A DNA stretch of 64,000 nucleotides from positions 124,001-188,000 of the forward strand of contig NZ_JAGGJV010000002.1 in the NCBI RefSeq assembly GCF_017873135.1. Reading direction: 5' to 3'. Below, piece by piece: positions 31,449 through 39,676 of the stretch; the stretch's first letter is position 1, and each line of letters starts with the position of its first letter. This stretch comes from Rhizobium herbae. GTDB lineage: Bacteria > Pseudomonadota > Alphaproteobacteria > Rhizobiales > Rhizobiaceae. The position numbers were made by a program, and so were the translations under genes. The notes beneath the pieces are model-generated. The model was not told the DNA's origin and did no database searches. It worked only from the letters and a program-made list of their open reading frames with translations.

Positions 31449-32084
31449 TTACATAACGTCGTCGGGATGACGGCCCGGCCGGGGATCGCCGGTCGGCAGT
31501 GTCCATCCGTATTTCAACGCTCCACCACGCACTGCAAAGGCTGTCACCACGCCGAGGCTCGAGGCGACGAGCAGCGATGCGCCGAAAAAGGTGGCAGCGG
31601 TGAAGACGCCCGAGCCGGCAAGAGCCGCCGTCACGTAGATTTCAGGCCGCAGCAGCACCGATGGCTCGCCGGCAAGCAGGTCTCGCAGTATCCCGCCGAA
31701 TGTGGCCGTCAACATGCCGGTGACCACGGCGACGATAGGCGAGCCGGTCGCGGCCAGCCCCTTCGCAGCCCCCATCACACAGTAGGCTGAAAGCCCGATG
31801 GCATCGAGCCAGACCAGGAATTTGTATCGCGATTCCATCATATGGGCTGAAAAGAAGACGAGAAGACCGGCGCAGCCGCAGACGATCAGGTAGGCCGGAT
31901 TGGTGACCCAGAAGACAGGGGTCGCTCCGAGAATGATATCCCTCAACGTGCCGCCGCCGATGCCGGTGACGGAGGCGAGGAAGATGTAGCCGATGATATC
32001 GAGCTGCTTGCGCGACGCCGACAGCGCGCCCGTCGCCGCGAAAACCGCCACCCCGGCATAATCGAGAATTTCCAGGATCGGCAT
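31449..32084 (-). CDS. Trimeric intracellular cation channel-like protein (UPF0126/YicG family)
   Basis: A 211-residue membrane protein with about seven helices in two homologous halves, each carrying the family glycine motif before a conserved arginine: TGIGGGTLRDIILG and TATFGGILRDLLAG. Bacterial TRIC homologues form cation channels; the physiological role is unclear. GGGGGAG precedes the ATG; an in-frame TTG seven codons upstream lies before that site. It is convergent with irr; a 9-bp inverted repeat spans the stop. Confidence 0.87.
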   Translation of the reverse strand: MPILEILDYAGVAVFAATGALSASRKQLDIIGYIFLASVTGIGGGTLRDIILGATPVFWVTNPAYLIVCGCAGLLVFFSAHMMESRYKFLVWLDAIGLSAYCVMGAAKGLAATGSPIVAVVTGMLTATFGGILRDLLAGEPSVLLRPEIYVTAALAGSGVFTAATFFGASLLVASSLGVVTAFAVRGGALKYGWTLPTGDPRPGRHPDDVM

Positions 32085-32147
32085 TTTTCTCCCCCCGCCA
32101 GACAATCGAGAAGGACCACAACCGTGCCTTCACGTCAACGACATGCA

Positions 32148-32936
32148 CTATTGCGGGAAAAGCACATGCGTCCGGCCGCTGATGTAGTAGGCGATCAGGC
32201 CCGTCCACTCGCGAATCGCGGTCGTCGTCAGTTGCGCGTTCAGCGATGGCTGGCTGAAATCGGGAGCGAGGGTAAGCTCACCGCTGGTGCGATAGTCCAC
32301 CGGCCAGGGTATCACGGTTATCCCGAGCTTGCGGAACAGCCCGACTGATCGCGGCATGTGGAAGGCCGAGGTGATGAGGACGCAGTCTGATAGCCCTTTC
32401 GCTTCGAGCAACTGCTTGGTGTTGGCGGCGTTTTCGAAGGTGGTGCGCGACTGGTCTTCCCGGATCAGGCGTTCAGGCGCGATGCCGAAGGTCGGAAAGA
32501 AGGTTTCGGCGGCCTGCGCGTCGCCTTCATACGTCCCGCTGAAGGAGCCATCGCCGCCGGACACGAGAATACGCGCCGCGGGATGGGATTGAGCCAGTTT
32601 CAAGCCCTCGATGAACCTGTCCGCCGCCTGGTTGAATTCGATGCCGCCCCTTGCCGCGATCACTTCGTTCTCGAAGGAGCCGCCGAGAATGATGATGCAG
32701 GAGAGGTCTGCGGGCAGGCTTGCCGGCCGGGCAATGCGGTTTTCCAACCCCTGAAGCATGACGGCGCCGGTGCTGGTAAACAGGGTGAAGAAGAACAGGG
32801 TCGCCGCAAGCCCGGACAAAAACCCGTACAGCCGCTGAAAGCCGGCACCGCCGAAGATGAAGCTCAGGATCAGAAGGACGAAGATCAGGGACAGCGGCTG
32901 GGCAAGCAACCAGAGCAATTTTGACGCGAGAAACAT
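32148..32936 (-). CDS. YdcF/ElyC-type DUF218 membrane protein
   Basis: About 262 residues: two N-terminal membrane helices (LLWLLAQPLSLIFVLLILSF, LSGLAATLFFFTLFTSTG) and a cytoplasmic or periplasmic DUF218 domain (CIIILGGSFENEV, ILVSGGDGSFSGTYEGDAQA, EDQSRTTFENAANTKQLLEA, LITSAFHMPRSVGLFRKLG). E. coli ElyC, of this group, affects peptidoglycan and lipid-carrier homeostasis. The start MFLASKLLW was chosen for its fit with the first helix; MHHLEETV eleven codons earlier is possible. Confidence 0.85.
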   Translation of the reverse strand: MFLASKLLWLLAQPLSLIFVLLILSFIFGGAGFQRLYGFLSGLAATLFFFTLFTSTGAVMLQGLENRIARPASLPADLSCIIILGGSFENEVIAARGGIEFNQAADRFIEGLKLAQSHPAARILVSGGDGSFSGTYEGDAQAAETFFPTFGIAPERLIREDQSRTTFENAANTKQLLEAKGLSDCVLITSAFHMPRSVGLFRKLGITVIPWPVDYRTSGELTLAPDFSQPSLNAQLTTTAIREWTGLIAYYISGRTHVLFPQ

Positions 32937-33065
32937 GAGGCCTGCTACCGTCTCTTCCAAATGATGCATGACTGGGAAGGCGAACGTAGCAGTCATAAGC
33001 GGCGTTGGCCAATGCGCCATGGCGGCTGGCCCGCCATGGCTTGTGTGCCGGATTTCCGGCGTTCT

Positions 33066-34250
33066 TCAGGCCCGGCCGAGAACCGGCGGCGCCTGAACCG
33101 CCTGTGCCTTGTTGCGCCTCAGGTAGATCAGCCCGCCTGCAAGCAGCGCGCCGACGGCGATGACGGCGATCGCAAGGACCGGGCGGTAGGCGATCCAGGC
33201 AATGGCGATGACCAGTGGCCCGAGGATCAGCGTGAGGATAGCGGCGATAACCGACGTGCCGAAGCCGACGATCGAGCCGATGAAGGGAATGACGTCGGCA
33301 ATGATGCTGAGGATGGATAGCATCATGGCGAAGCCGATGAACATGCCGAACAGGCCACCGGCGCGAATGAGCCAGGTGATCAAAGCATTCTCGCTCTGGG
33401 CCGCCTCGAACATCTGTGGTGCATCGACATTGCCGGCAGCGCTCAGGAACAGTTCACGCCCGTTGGACGCCTTGTATCCCGTGACGTTCGTGCCCTTCTG
33501 TGCACCGACGAAGCTGGCCTCGGCAATGTCCTCGCGGCTGAAGCTGATGCGAAGGTCGCCGACCGCCGGGCTTTGCCGGTTCTGCGAGACATAGATTGTC
33601 GTTCCGTCCGCTTTTACCGGCTTGTCGGAGCCGATCGCCGATGTCACCTGTCCCACGACATCGGGAGAGAGTTTGACCGGGCTGTCCGTCCCGAGATTGG
33701 CGACGGCCTTGCCATCGACCGTGAACGCGCCAAGTGTCGCTGTCGCCACCGTGAAGCGGTCGCCCTCGATCGGCATGTCGGGGTTCTGATGTTGGTCGCT
33801 CTGCTTGAAATCGGATGAATCGACGCGCCGCGGCCGCCATTCCTTCTTGTAGGAATAGGTGGTCACCGTTTCCTCGCCGCCGCCGAGCGTCTTCTTTGTC
33901 TCGCTGCTGCTGTCCTCGATCCACTGGTACATCTCGACCTTGCGGTTGAGGCCGGCAGCCCCTTCCGCCGAAACGCCCAGCGTCGGATCCTCGGGCGTGC
34001 CATCCGGCTTTACCGGGCCTGAAACATGGACGAGCTTGCCTTCATTGGCCGGATCGACGGTGCCGTTGTCGATCGAAACGACGATGCCGGCGCCTTCGGC
34101 CAGCGCGCGATAGGTCTGCACGGAGCGGCCTTCGTTCCAGGACAGGAGCCAGATCATTCCGATGACAAGAAGCGGGCCGATGACCAGGCCGGCAAGACCG
34201 CTTTTCAGCCGTGAAAACCACGAGGTCGTTGTTGTTTCCGTAAAACTCAT
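33066..34250 (-). CDS. TMEM43/LUMA-family membrane protein
   Basis: A 394-residue protein with one N-terminal helix (LAGLVIGPLLVIGMIWLLSW), a ~260-residue extracytoplasmic part (WNEGRSVQTYRALAEGA, YSYKKEWRPRRVDSSDFK) and three or four C-terminal helices. This build and the motifs match bacterial homologues of eukaryotic TMEM43. The bacterial function is unknown. The second ATG was chosen; the first, three codons earlier, abuts the G-rich ribosome site. Monocistronic. Confidence 0.8.
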   Translation of the reverse strand: MSFTETTTTSWFSRLKSGLAGLVIGPLLVIGMIWLLSWNEGRSVQTYRALAEGAGIVVSIDNGTVDPANEGKLVHVSGPVKPDGTPEDPTLGVSAEGAAGLNRKVEMYQWIEDSSSETKKTLGGGEETVTTYSYKKEWRPRRVDSSDFKQSDQHQNPDMPIEGDRFTVATATLGAFTVDGKAVANLGTDSPVKLSPDVVGQVTSAIGSDKPVKADGTTIYVSQNRQSPAVGDLRISFSREDIAEASFVGAQKGTNVTGYKASNGRELFLSAAGNVDAPQMFEAAQSENALITWLIRAGGLFGMFIGFAMMLSILSIIADVIPFIGSIVGFGTSVIAAILTLILGPLVIAIAWIAYRPVLAIAVIAVGALLAGGLIYLRRNKAQAVQAPPVLGRA

Positions 34251-34504
34251 GTCTCTCATCCCCCATCTGGTGCCATCCGTTTAACGGCCGGTTCGGCACG
34301 CTTATTCACTGACACAGGTGCTATCAGAAAATGAGTAAAATTAAATATACTCATCACCTGTCGCGGTGAACACTCTTTGGGTGATTCCGCAGGATTTCGC
34401 GGCATTCATTCCTGGCAAGCAGCATTGTTTTTCCGTTTTGCACCTTGCTCGCGATCCTGTGGTGACTATCTTGCGACGGCGGCATTTGGTTGGGGAGGGG
34501 CGGC

Positions 34505-35659
34505 ATGGCGATCACTGAGGCTTTTGAAACGGGCACGTTCGTTGGACGCATCTGGCGGCCCGATGCCGCGGGTCCGGCGCTGGTGGTGCTGCGCGGCGGC
34601 GTGCTGTTCGACATCACCTCGAAAGAGGTGCCGACAATGCGCGATCTGCTGGAGCTTGACGATCCCGTCGGGTTTCTGGCGCGGCAGGAAGGCGAGCGTC
34701 TCTCCACGCTGGAAGCCGTGATGGCAGGGTCGATGGAGGCTGCCGGCGATCTCTCGATCCCCCATCTGCTCGCCCCTTGCGACCTGCAGGCGGTCAAGGC
34801 CTGCGGCGTCACCTTTGCCCGGTCAATGATCGAGCGGGTCATCGAGGAAAAGGCAGCGGGCAATCCGGCTCTGGCCGAAAAGATGCGCGAGCGCGTCACC
34901 GCCATCATCGGCGACAGCCTGCGCGACCTGAAGGCGGGTTCGCCGGAGGCGGCCAGGGTCAAGGCGGCGCTGATCGAAGAGGGCGTCTGGTCGCAATATC
35001 TGGAAGTCGGCATCGGCCCGGATGCGGAGGTGTTTTCCAAGGCACAGGTTCTGGCCTCGGTTGGCTGGGGCGCGTCGGTCGGCCTGCATCCGATCTCCAG
35101 ATGGAACAACCCCGAACCGGAGATCGTGCTGGCCGTTGACAGCCAGGGCCGCGTCAAGGGCGCTACGCTCGGCAACGACGTCAACCTGCGCGATGTCGAG
35201 GGCCGCTCGGCGCTGCTCCTGGGCAAGGCCAAGGACAACAACGCATCGTCCTCCATCGGCCCGTTTATCCGGCTGTTCGACGACACGTATTCGATCGATG
35301 ACGTGCGCAGCGCGGACCTGTCGCTGACCATCGCCGGTCCGGACGGGTTCGTTTTGAAGGGCGCCAGCACGATGCGGGAAATCAGCCGCGATCCGCTCGA
35401 TCTGGTCTCCCAGACGATCGGCCGCCACCATCAGTATCCCGACGGTTTCATGCTGTTCATGGGTACATTGTTTGCCCCTGTCGAAGACCGCGATGCGCCG
35501 GGTCAGGGTTTTACCCACAAGATCGGCGATGTCGTGACCATTTCGAATGCGCAACTGGGATCGCTCACCAACACCGTGCGTCTCTCGACAGAATGCCCGC
35601 CCTGGACGTTCGGCCCCTCGGCGCTGATGCGCAACCTTGCCGCCCGCGGATTGATCTGA
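34505..35659 (+). CDS. FAH-family enzyme, probable 2-keto-3-deoxy-pentonate dehydratase (XylX-like)
   Basis: A 384-residue protein of the fumarylacetoacetate-hydrolase fold. WNNPEPEIVLAVDSQGRVKG, TLGNDVNLRDVEGRSALLLG and KAKDNNASSSIGPFIRLFDD are the metal-binding FAH motifs. The whole protein closely resembles, from memory, Caulobacter XylX, which dehydrates 2-keto-3-deoxy-xylonate to alpha-ketoglutarate semialdehyde. No other pentose-oxidation gene is adjacent, so the substrate is inferred. GGGGAGGGG precedes the ATG. Confidence 0.82.
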   Translation: MAITEAFETGTFVGRIWRPDAAGPALVVLRGGVLFDITSKEVPTMRDLLELDDPVGFLARQEGERLSTLEAVMAGSMEAAGDLSIPHLLAPCDLQAVKACGVTFARSMIERVIEEKAAGNPALAEKMRERVTAIIGDSLRDLKAGSPEAARVKAALIEEGVWSQYLEVGIGPDAEVFSKAQVLASVGWGASVGLHPISRWNNPEPEIVLAVDSQGRVKGATLGNDVNLRDVEGRSALLLGKAKDNNASSSIGPFIRLFDDTYSIDDVRSADLSLTIAGPDGFVLKGASTMREISRDPLDLVSQTIGRHHQYPDGFMLFMGTLFAPVEDRDAPGQGFTHKIGDVVTISNAQLGSLTNTVRLSTECPPWTFGPSALMRNLAARGLI

Positions 35660-35686
35660 CGGGTATTTTCTTTGAGCGCGAACATG

Positions 35687-35720
35687 CCAACGGGGAAAAC
35701 CTGCGCTTTCCCCGTTGGTT
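35687..35720 (+). terminator. Hairpin between the FAH enzyme gene and the BTLCP gene
   Basis: A 12-bp perfect stem CCAACGGGGAAA / TTTCCCCGTTGG with an 8-base loop; only a short T stretch follows. It lies between two convergent stop codons and may serve both. Confidence 0.65.
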
Positions 35721-35756
35721 ATGCCTACCCCGGCAGATGGAGCTGCCGCGCTGCTT

Positions 35757-36317
35757 TTAGTGCGCCGACCAGCGGGTCGGATCGGCCGAAGCGACGTTGA
35801 GAAAACGATAGCCGGTCTGGTTGCGCTTGACGATCGTCTTGCGCAGGTTGTCGAGGGCGTATTCGCCGGCCGACGTCTTGACCAGCAGGATTGCATGGCC
35901 TTCGCCGCGCGGCGTGCGCACCACGGCAACGCGCAGGGCGCTGGATGGAACGCCGGCACGGATGAGGCGGCTGCGCTTGGTCATGACATAGTCGTCGCAG
36001 TCGCCATAGGCCGGGTTGAGCGACCAGACGTCGCGGCGCTCGTTCAGCGGGCGGATGCTGCGGTTGACCGAGCGGTTGACCGAGGCGAGAAGACCGCGGA
36101 TCTTCGAGGTATAGGCGACCTGCGACCTCGAGCTCTTGGTGCATTCCTCGATATGATCGAGGCAGTAGAGCGAAAATGCGATCGGTGCCACCGACGTCTG
36201 GCGCTGTACCTTGTAGGCACCGCGCGCCGAACCGAGGTTGATGGCGTAAGCGGATGAAATGCTGGTGGCGCCAAGGGCGGCTATGGTCGCCAGCGCGATG
36301 ATTGCTTTCTTGAACAT
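35757..36317 (-). CDS. Exported transglutaminase-like cysteine protease (BTLCP/DUF920 family)
   Basis: A 186-residue protein with a signal peptide (MFKKAIIALATIAALGATSI, cleavage near AYA-INL) and the papain-like triad of bacterial transglutaminase-like cysteine peptidases: Cys in GDCDDYVMTKRSRLI, His in GEGHAILLV, Asp in YALDNLR. LapG, the best-known relative, clips surface adhesins under c-di-GMP control via LapD. No LapD/LapA or type I secretion genes adjoin it here, so its target is unknown. Confidence 0.88.
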   Translation of the reverse strand: MFKKAIIALATIAALGATSISSAYAINLGSARGAYKVQRQTSVAPIAFSLYCLDHIEECTKSSRSQVAYTSKIRGLLASVNRSVNRSIRPLNERRDVWSLNPAYGDCDDYVMTKRSRLIRAGVPSSALRVAVVRTPRGEGHAILLVKTSAGEYALDNLRKTIVKRNQTGYRFLNVASADPTRWSAH

Positions 36318-36561
36318 GATCCCGTGTCCCTGTCGTTCGTAGCCTTCTGTCCAAGGCTTTTGTTATGGGACCGAATTCATTTCGGATCAGGCGGAGGGCG
36401 CATCATGCTGCGAAGCGGAACACATCCGTTTCGTCCACCTGTATCATCACGATACACAGGGACGTTTTTCGGCGCGCTTAAGCGGAAAGCTACAATTTTA
36501 CCGACTTCGATTTTTTTAAGTGGAAGCGCCTGTGGCGTATGACTTGCCAGTTTTCGGGCAC

Positions 36562-36588
36562 GAAAAAGGGGCCGCTGACGGCCCCTCC
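36562..36588 (-). terminator. Terminator of the polysaccharide operon (after the Wzz/BY-kinase gene)
   Basis: On the minus strand GGGGCC-GTCAGC-GGCCCC is followed by a run of five U. It is 20-50 bases after the Wzz/BY-kinase stop. Confidence 0.75.
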
Positions 36589-36610
36589 CAAGTCTTGAGC
36601 GTCACGAGAA

Positions 36611-38761
36611 CTATTCGGTGTAGTAGCCGGAATAGCTGTAATTGCCCGACATCTTGGCTCGGTCCTGCTGGTTGAGCAGGGTGACGATGCCGGCATTCGG
36701 ATTCTTGTTCTCCTTGAGCGCGGCGACAGCCCGCTTGGCGCTCGATTGCGGCGTACTCGCCCATTTGATGACGAAGACGATCATGTCGGCATGGCGGGCA
36801 AGATAGAGACCGTCGACGACCGGCTCGACCGGCGGCGTATCGAGAATGACATAGTCGAAATGCTTGCGGGCACTGGCCAGAATCCGGCCCATCTTGTCGC
36901 TCATCACCAGTTCGTCGGTGGCGATGTCGCTGCGCCGGCCACCGAGCAGCACCGTCAGGTTGGACAGGGGATCGCGCATGATCAGCGACGTCAGCGTCGC
37001 CGAACTGCGATCCTGGCGCAGATAGTCGATGAAGTCGTGGTTCGGTTCAAGATTGAGGTGCTTGTTGACGCTCGGCTTGCGCAGGTCGCAATCGATCAAA
37101 AGGGTCCGCTTTCCCGTCAGCGCATAGGCCCGGGCGAGAGACAGCGCCATGGTCGATTTGCCTTCCGCCGGCAGGGCGGACGAAACCATGATGATCGCGC
37201 CTTCTTCGCTATCCTGCCGATTGGGCGCCGGGTGTTTCCGTTCCTGCTGATCCAGCGTCAGCCGAAGCCGCCGGACGCTTTCGCTGAAAAGGGAGAGCGG
37301 CGCGGTCACCATGAGATCGGCGAGACTGGACGTCGGGTTCGCTAGCTTGTGGTGCTCGTCGCCGGTCGCCTGTCGCGGTGCAATCGCCGACAGCGGTACT
37401 TTCAGCACGGCTTCGATCTGGTTTTCGCTGACGAAGCCGCCGATGAAATATTCGCGCAGCACCGCAAGGCCGACGCCGAGACCGACGGCCACGATGAACG
37501 AGAGCGCCAGGATCACCTTGCTGTTGGGGAAGGATGCCGTGGTTGGAACCAGTGCAGCCGAAACAACCCGGCTGTCGGGCAGCTGCAGCGCGGATTGCGT
37601 ATCGAGTTCCAGCAGGCGGGTCTTCAGTTTCTGATACTGGTTGCGGGAAATCTCCGAGGATTGCTGAAGGCTGTAGATTTCGGTCAGCACTTCCGGCGGC
37701 AGATTGCTTTGCAGCACCGCCGCGCGGATTTTCTGGCGAACGTCGTTGGCCCGTTGCTGGTATCCCGTCACCGTCTGTTGCAGGTTGTTGACTTCCTGCG
37801 AGGCCGCGCTTGCCAGGGAATTGTCAACCTTGGCAAGTTCCGCCCGCAGGCTGATTGCTTCGGCGCTGTTGTCCGTAGTCGATGCGATACGGGTAGCGAG
37901 TTTTTCGCGCTGGCCCTGCAATTCGTTGAGAGCGTCGGAACCGAGCTGTTTCACCAAGGTGGAGAAATCCTGCGATTGCAGGGATTTCTGTAGCGAATCG
38001 ATGCGGTTCATTTCGGCGGTGCGGTCGTTGTTGACCTTCTCGAGCTCGGCTTTGAGTGTCGCCAGACCCAGCGAATTCGGCTGTTTCTCCAGCTTGTCGA
38101 TATTGTCGGTAATGTAGGAATCGAAATTCCTCTCATTCTCGATGAGCGCGGCATTGGCAGCTTCGGCGCTCTTTTGAAGCGTGTCGCGGTTGGTCAGCGT
38201 CGAGGTGACCTTCGCGTTCAGCTGCTCCTTGATATAGGTTTCGCTCATCGAGTTGGCGAGCTTTGCCGCCTTGGCCGGGTCCGTCGAAACGACACCGATT
38301 GTGATGAGATATGTCAGGCCGCTGCGGTTGACGGTTACGGCGGACTTGAGCGCGTTGAGGACGCGCGAAAGCGCCTCGTCGCCGGTAGGGGGCGCTGGCA
38401 GCGGGATGCGCAGCCAGCTGAGTATCCTGTCCTTCGTGGAAACCTTGATGCCGAATTCGCTGTCGGCGACGAGATTGTTCTCGCGCACGACGTTGAGCAG
38501 GATGCGATCCGATTTCAGAATGCCGACTTCGCTTTCGACGCGGGGGTTGTCAGCATTCGGATTGGAAAGAATATTGTTGGAATCAAGAAGATTTTTCGTA
38601 CTGGTATCGACGAGAACAAGCGACGTCGCTGTATATTTTGGCGTCAGGGAATAGGTAAATATAATCGTCAGGATCAATATTGCGGCAATTGTTGACAATA
38701 TTAGCCAAAGTTGCCGGCGGATCAATCCAAGAATGCCCTTCAGGTCAATTTCTGCATCCAT
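36611..38761 (-). CDS. Polysaccharide co-polymerase with fused tyrosine autokinase (Wzz/BY-kinase, ExoP-type)
   Basis: A 716-residue inner-membrane protein controlling chain length of an exported polysaccharide. N-terminal Wzz helix LWLILSTIAAILILTIIFTY, a long coiled-coil periplasmic region, and a second helix near residue 430 (SKVILALSFIVAVGLGVGLA). The cytoplasmic BY-kinase has Walker A (LPAEGKST, ~530-537), Walker A' (LLIDCDL, ~554-560) and Walker B (VILDTPP, ~640). The autophosphorylated tyrosine cluster is NYSYSGYYTE at the extreme C-terminus (Tyr ~708, 710, 713, 714). Start MDAEIDLKGIL. Last gene of a leftward polysaccharide operon. Confidence 0.94.
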   Translation of the reverse strand: MDAEIDLKGILGLIRRQLWLILSTIAAILILTIIFTYSLTPKYTATSLVLVDTSTKNLLDSNNILSNPNADNPRVESEVGILKSDRILLNVVRENNLVADSEFGIKVSTKDRILSWLRIPLPAPPTGDEALSRVLNALKSAVTVNRSGLTYLITIGVVSTDPAKAAKLANSMSETYIKEQLNAKVTSTLTNRDTLQKSAEAANAALIENERNFDSYITDNIDKLEKQPNSLGLATLKAELEKVNNDRTAEMNRIDSLQKSLQSQDFSTLVKQLGSDALNELQGQREKLATRIASTTDNSAEAISLRAELAKVDNSLASAASQEVNNLQQTVTGYQQRANDVRQKIRAAVLQSNLPPEVLTEIYSLQQSSEISRNQYQKLKTRLLELDTQSALQLPDSRVVSAALVPTTASFPNSKVILALSFIVAVGLGVGLAVLREYFIGGFVSENQIEAVLKVPLSAIAPRQATGDEHHKLANPTSSLADLMVTAPLSLFSESVRRLRLTLDQQERKHPAPNRQDSEEGAIIMVSSALPAEGKSTMALSLARAYALTGKRTLLIDCDLRKPSVNKHLNLEPNHDFIDYLRQDRSSATLTSLIMRDPLSNLTVLLGGRRSDIATDELVMSDKMGRILASARKHFDYVILDTPPVEPVVDGLYLARHADMIVFVIKWASTPQSSAKRAVAALKENKNPNAGIVTLLNQQDRAKMSGNYSYSGYYTE

Positions 38762-38899
38762 TATCGTGCAACCATTATCTGTACAGCTTTCGCTGTTATT
38801 GTAAAAATTGAATTTTATTATAAAAATGCTGCTGTGCAGCATTGTGTCTCAAGTTCTACCAGATTAATGACGGCCGACAATTGCGAAATTCAAACATCA

Positions 38900-39676
38900 T
38901 TAACTGCACTGGATGATCTCTGGCGCATTGCGGCGAGAAAGACGCACTGCGGACAATCTTCCGCTCATATAGGCGCCAGTGTCGACATTGATCCGCGCCG
39001 ATCCGATCTCCACATCGGCCACTGGCGTGTGCCCGTGGATGGCCATGACGCCATTTGTAGCTACGGCTTTCGCGGTCGCGACGGGGCGTAGCCACAAAAG
39101 GTCGGCATCCTCTTGCTCGGTCAGTGCCACGCCATCCCTAAGGCCGGCGTGGACAAAGCAGAATCCGGGTATGCTCAGCATGGACGGCAAGGATTCGAGA
39201 AAGTCGACATGCTCGTCCGGTATGCGGGACTGCAGCAGGTTCTTCAGTGCCTGGCGATTGGTTGGCAGTTTGTGCAGGCCGTAGGAATAGAGGGTCTCCA
39301 GTCCGCCGAAGTCCAGCCAGCGATGGTTCGAGGACGGATTGCGCAGGAAATCCAGCATCACGTCCTCATGATTGCCGGCAAGGCAGAAGCGCGTGATGTC
39401 CGCGCGAGGCTTGCTTATCAGCCGATCGAGGACGGATGCCGATTTTGGCCCGCGGTCCACGTAGTCGCCGAGCATGATCAGCCATTTCGTCCCGTCACGC
39501 TTGCGGCTGTCTTCGAATATCAAATCCTCCAGCCTGCTCAGAAGATCGTCGCAGCCGTGCACATCGCCGACAGCGTAAATGTGATCCGGGCCGCCTTCGA
39601 AGAAAATCTTCCGTCTTTGCGCGGGCACCGGTGTGTCCATGCCGCTGCGCAGAAAATCGAGGATGCCGCGGATCAT
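38900..39676 (-). CDS. PPP-family protein phosphatase / metallophosphoesterase
   Basis: A 258-residue cytoplasmic phosphatase of the PPP type (lambda phosphatase, PrpA). All metal-site motifs are intact: GDVHG at ~37-41, GDYVDRG at ~70-76, GNHED at ~101-105, CFVHAGLRDG and IHGHT. Its ATG overlaps the stop of the upstream O-antigen ligase gene (ATGA), so synthesis is coupled to it. The Wzz/BY-kinase follows 138 bases later. It may dephosphorylate that kinase or another surface-polysaccharide factor (inference). Confidence 0.9.
   Translation of the reverse strand: MIRGILDFLRSGMDTPVPAQRRKIFFEGGPDHIYAVGDVHGCDDLLSRLEDLIFEDSRKRDGTKWLIMLGDYVDRGPKSASVLDRLISKPRADITRFCLAGNHEDVMLDFLRNPSSNHRWLDFGGLETLYSYGLHKLPTNRQALKNLLQSRIPDEHVDFLESLPSMLSIPGFCFVHAGLRDGVALTEQEDADLLWLRPVATAKAVATNGVMAIHGHTPVADVEIGSARINVDTGAYMSGRLSAVRLSRRNAPEIIQCS

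Noticed and set aside
31439..31464. Inverted repeat CGACGACGT / ACGTCGTCG at the irr / TRIC-like gene junction
   Set aside because: A perfect 9-bp repeat, but no T run on either side and it spans the TRIC-like stop codon in a region of repeated GTC/GAC triplets; not enough to call a terminator or operator.
36439..36456. Small dyad TGTATC-ATCAC-GATACA upstream of the BTLCP gene
   Set aside because: Six-base arms are short and the location relative to any promoter is unknown; left out as a regulatory site.
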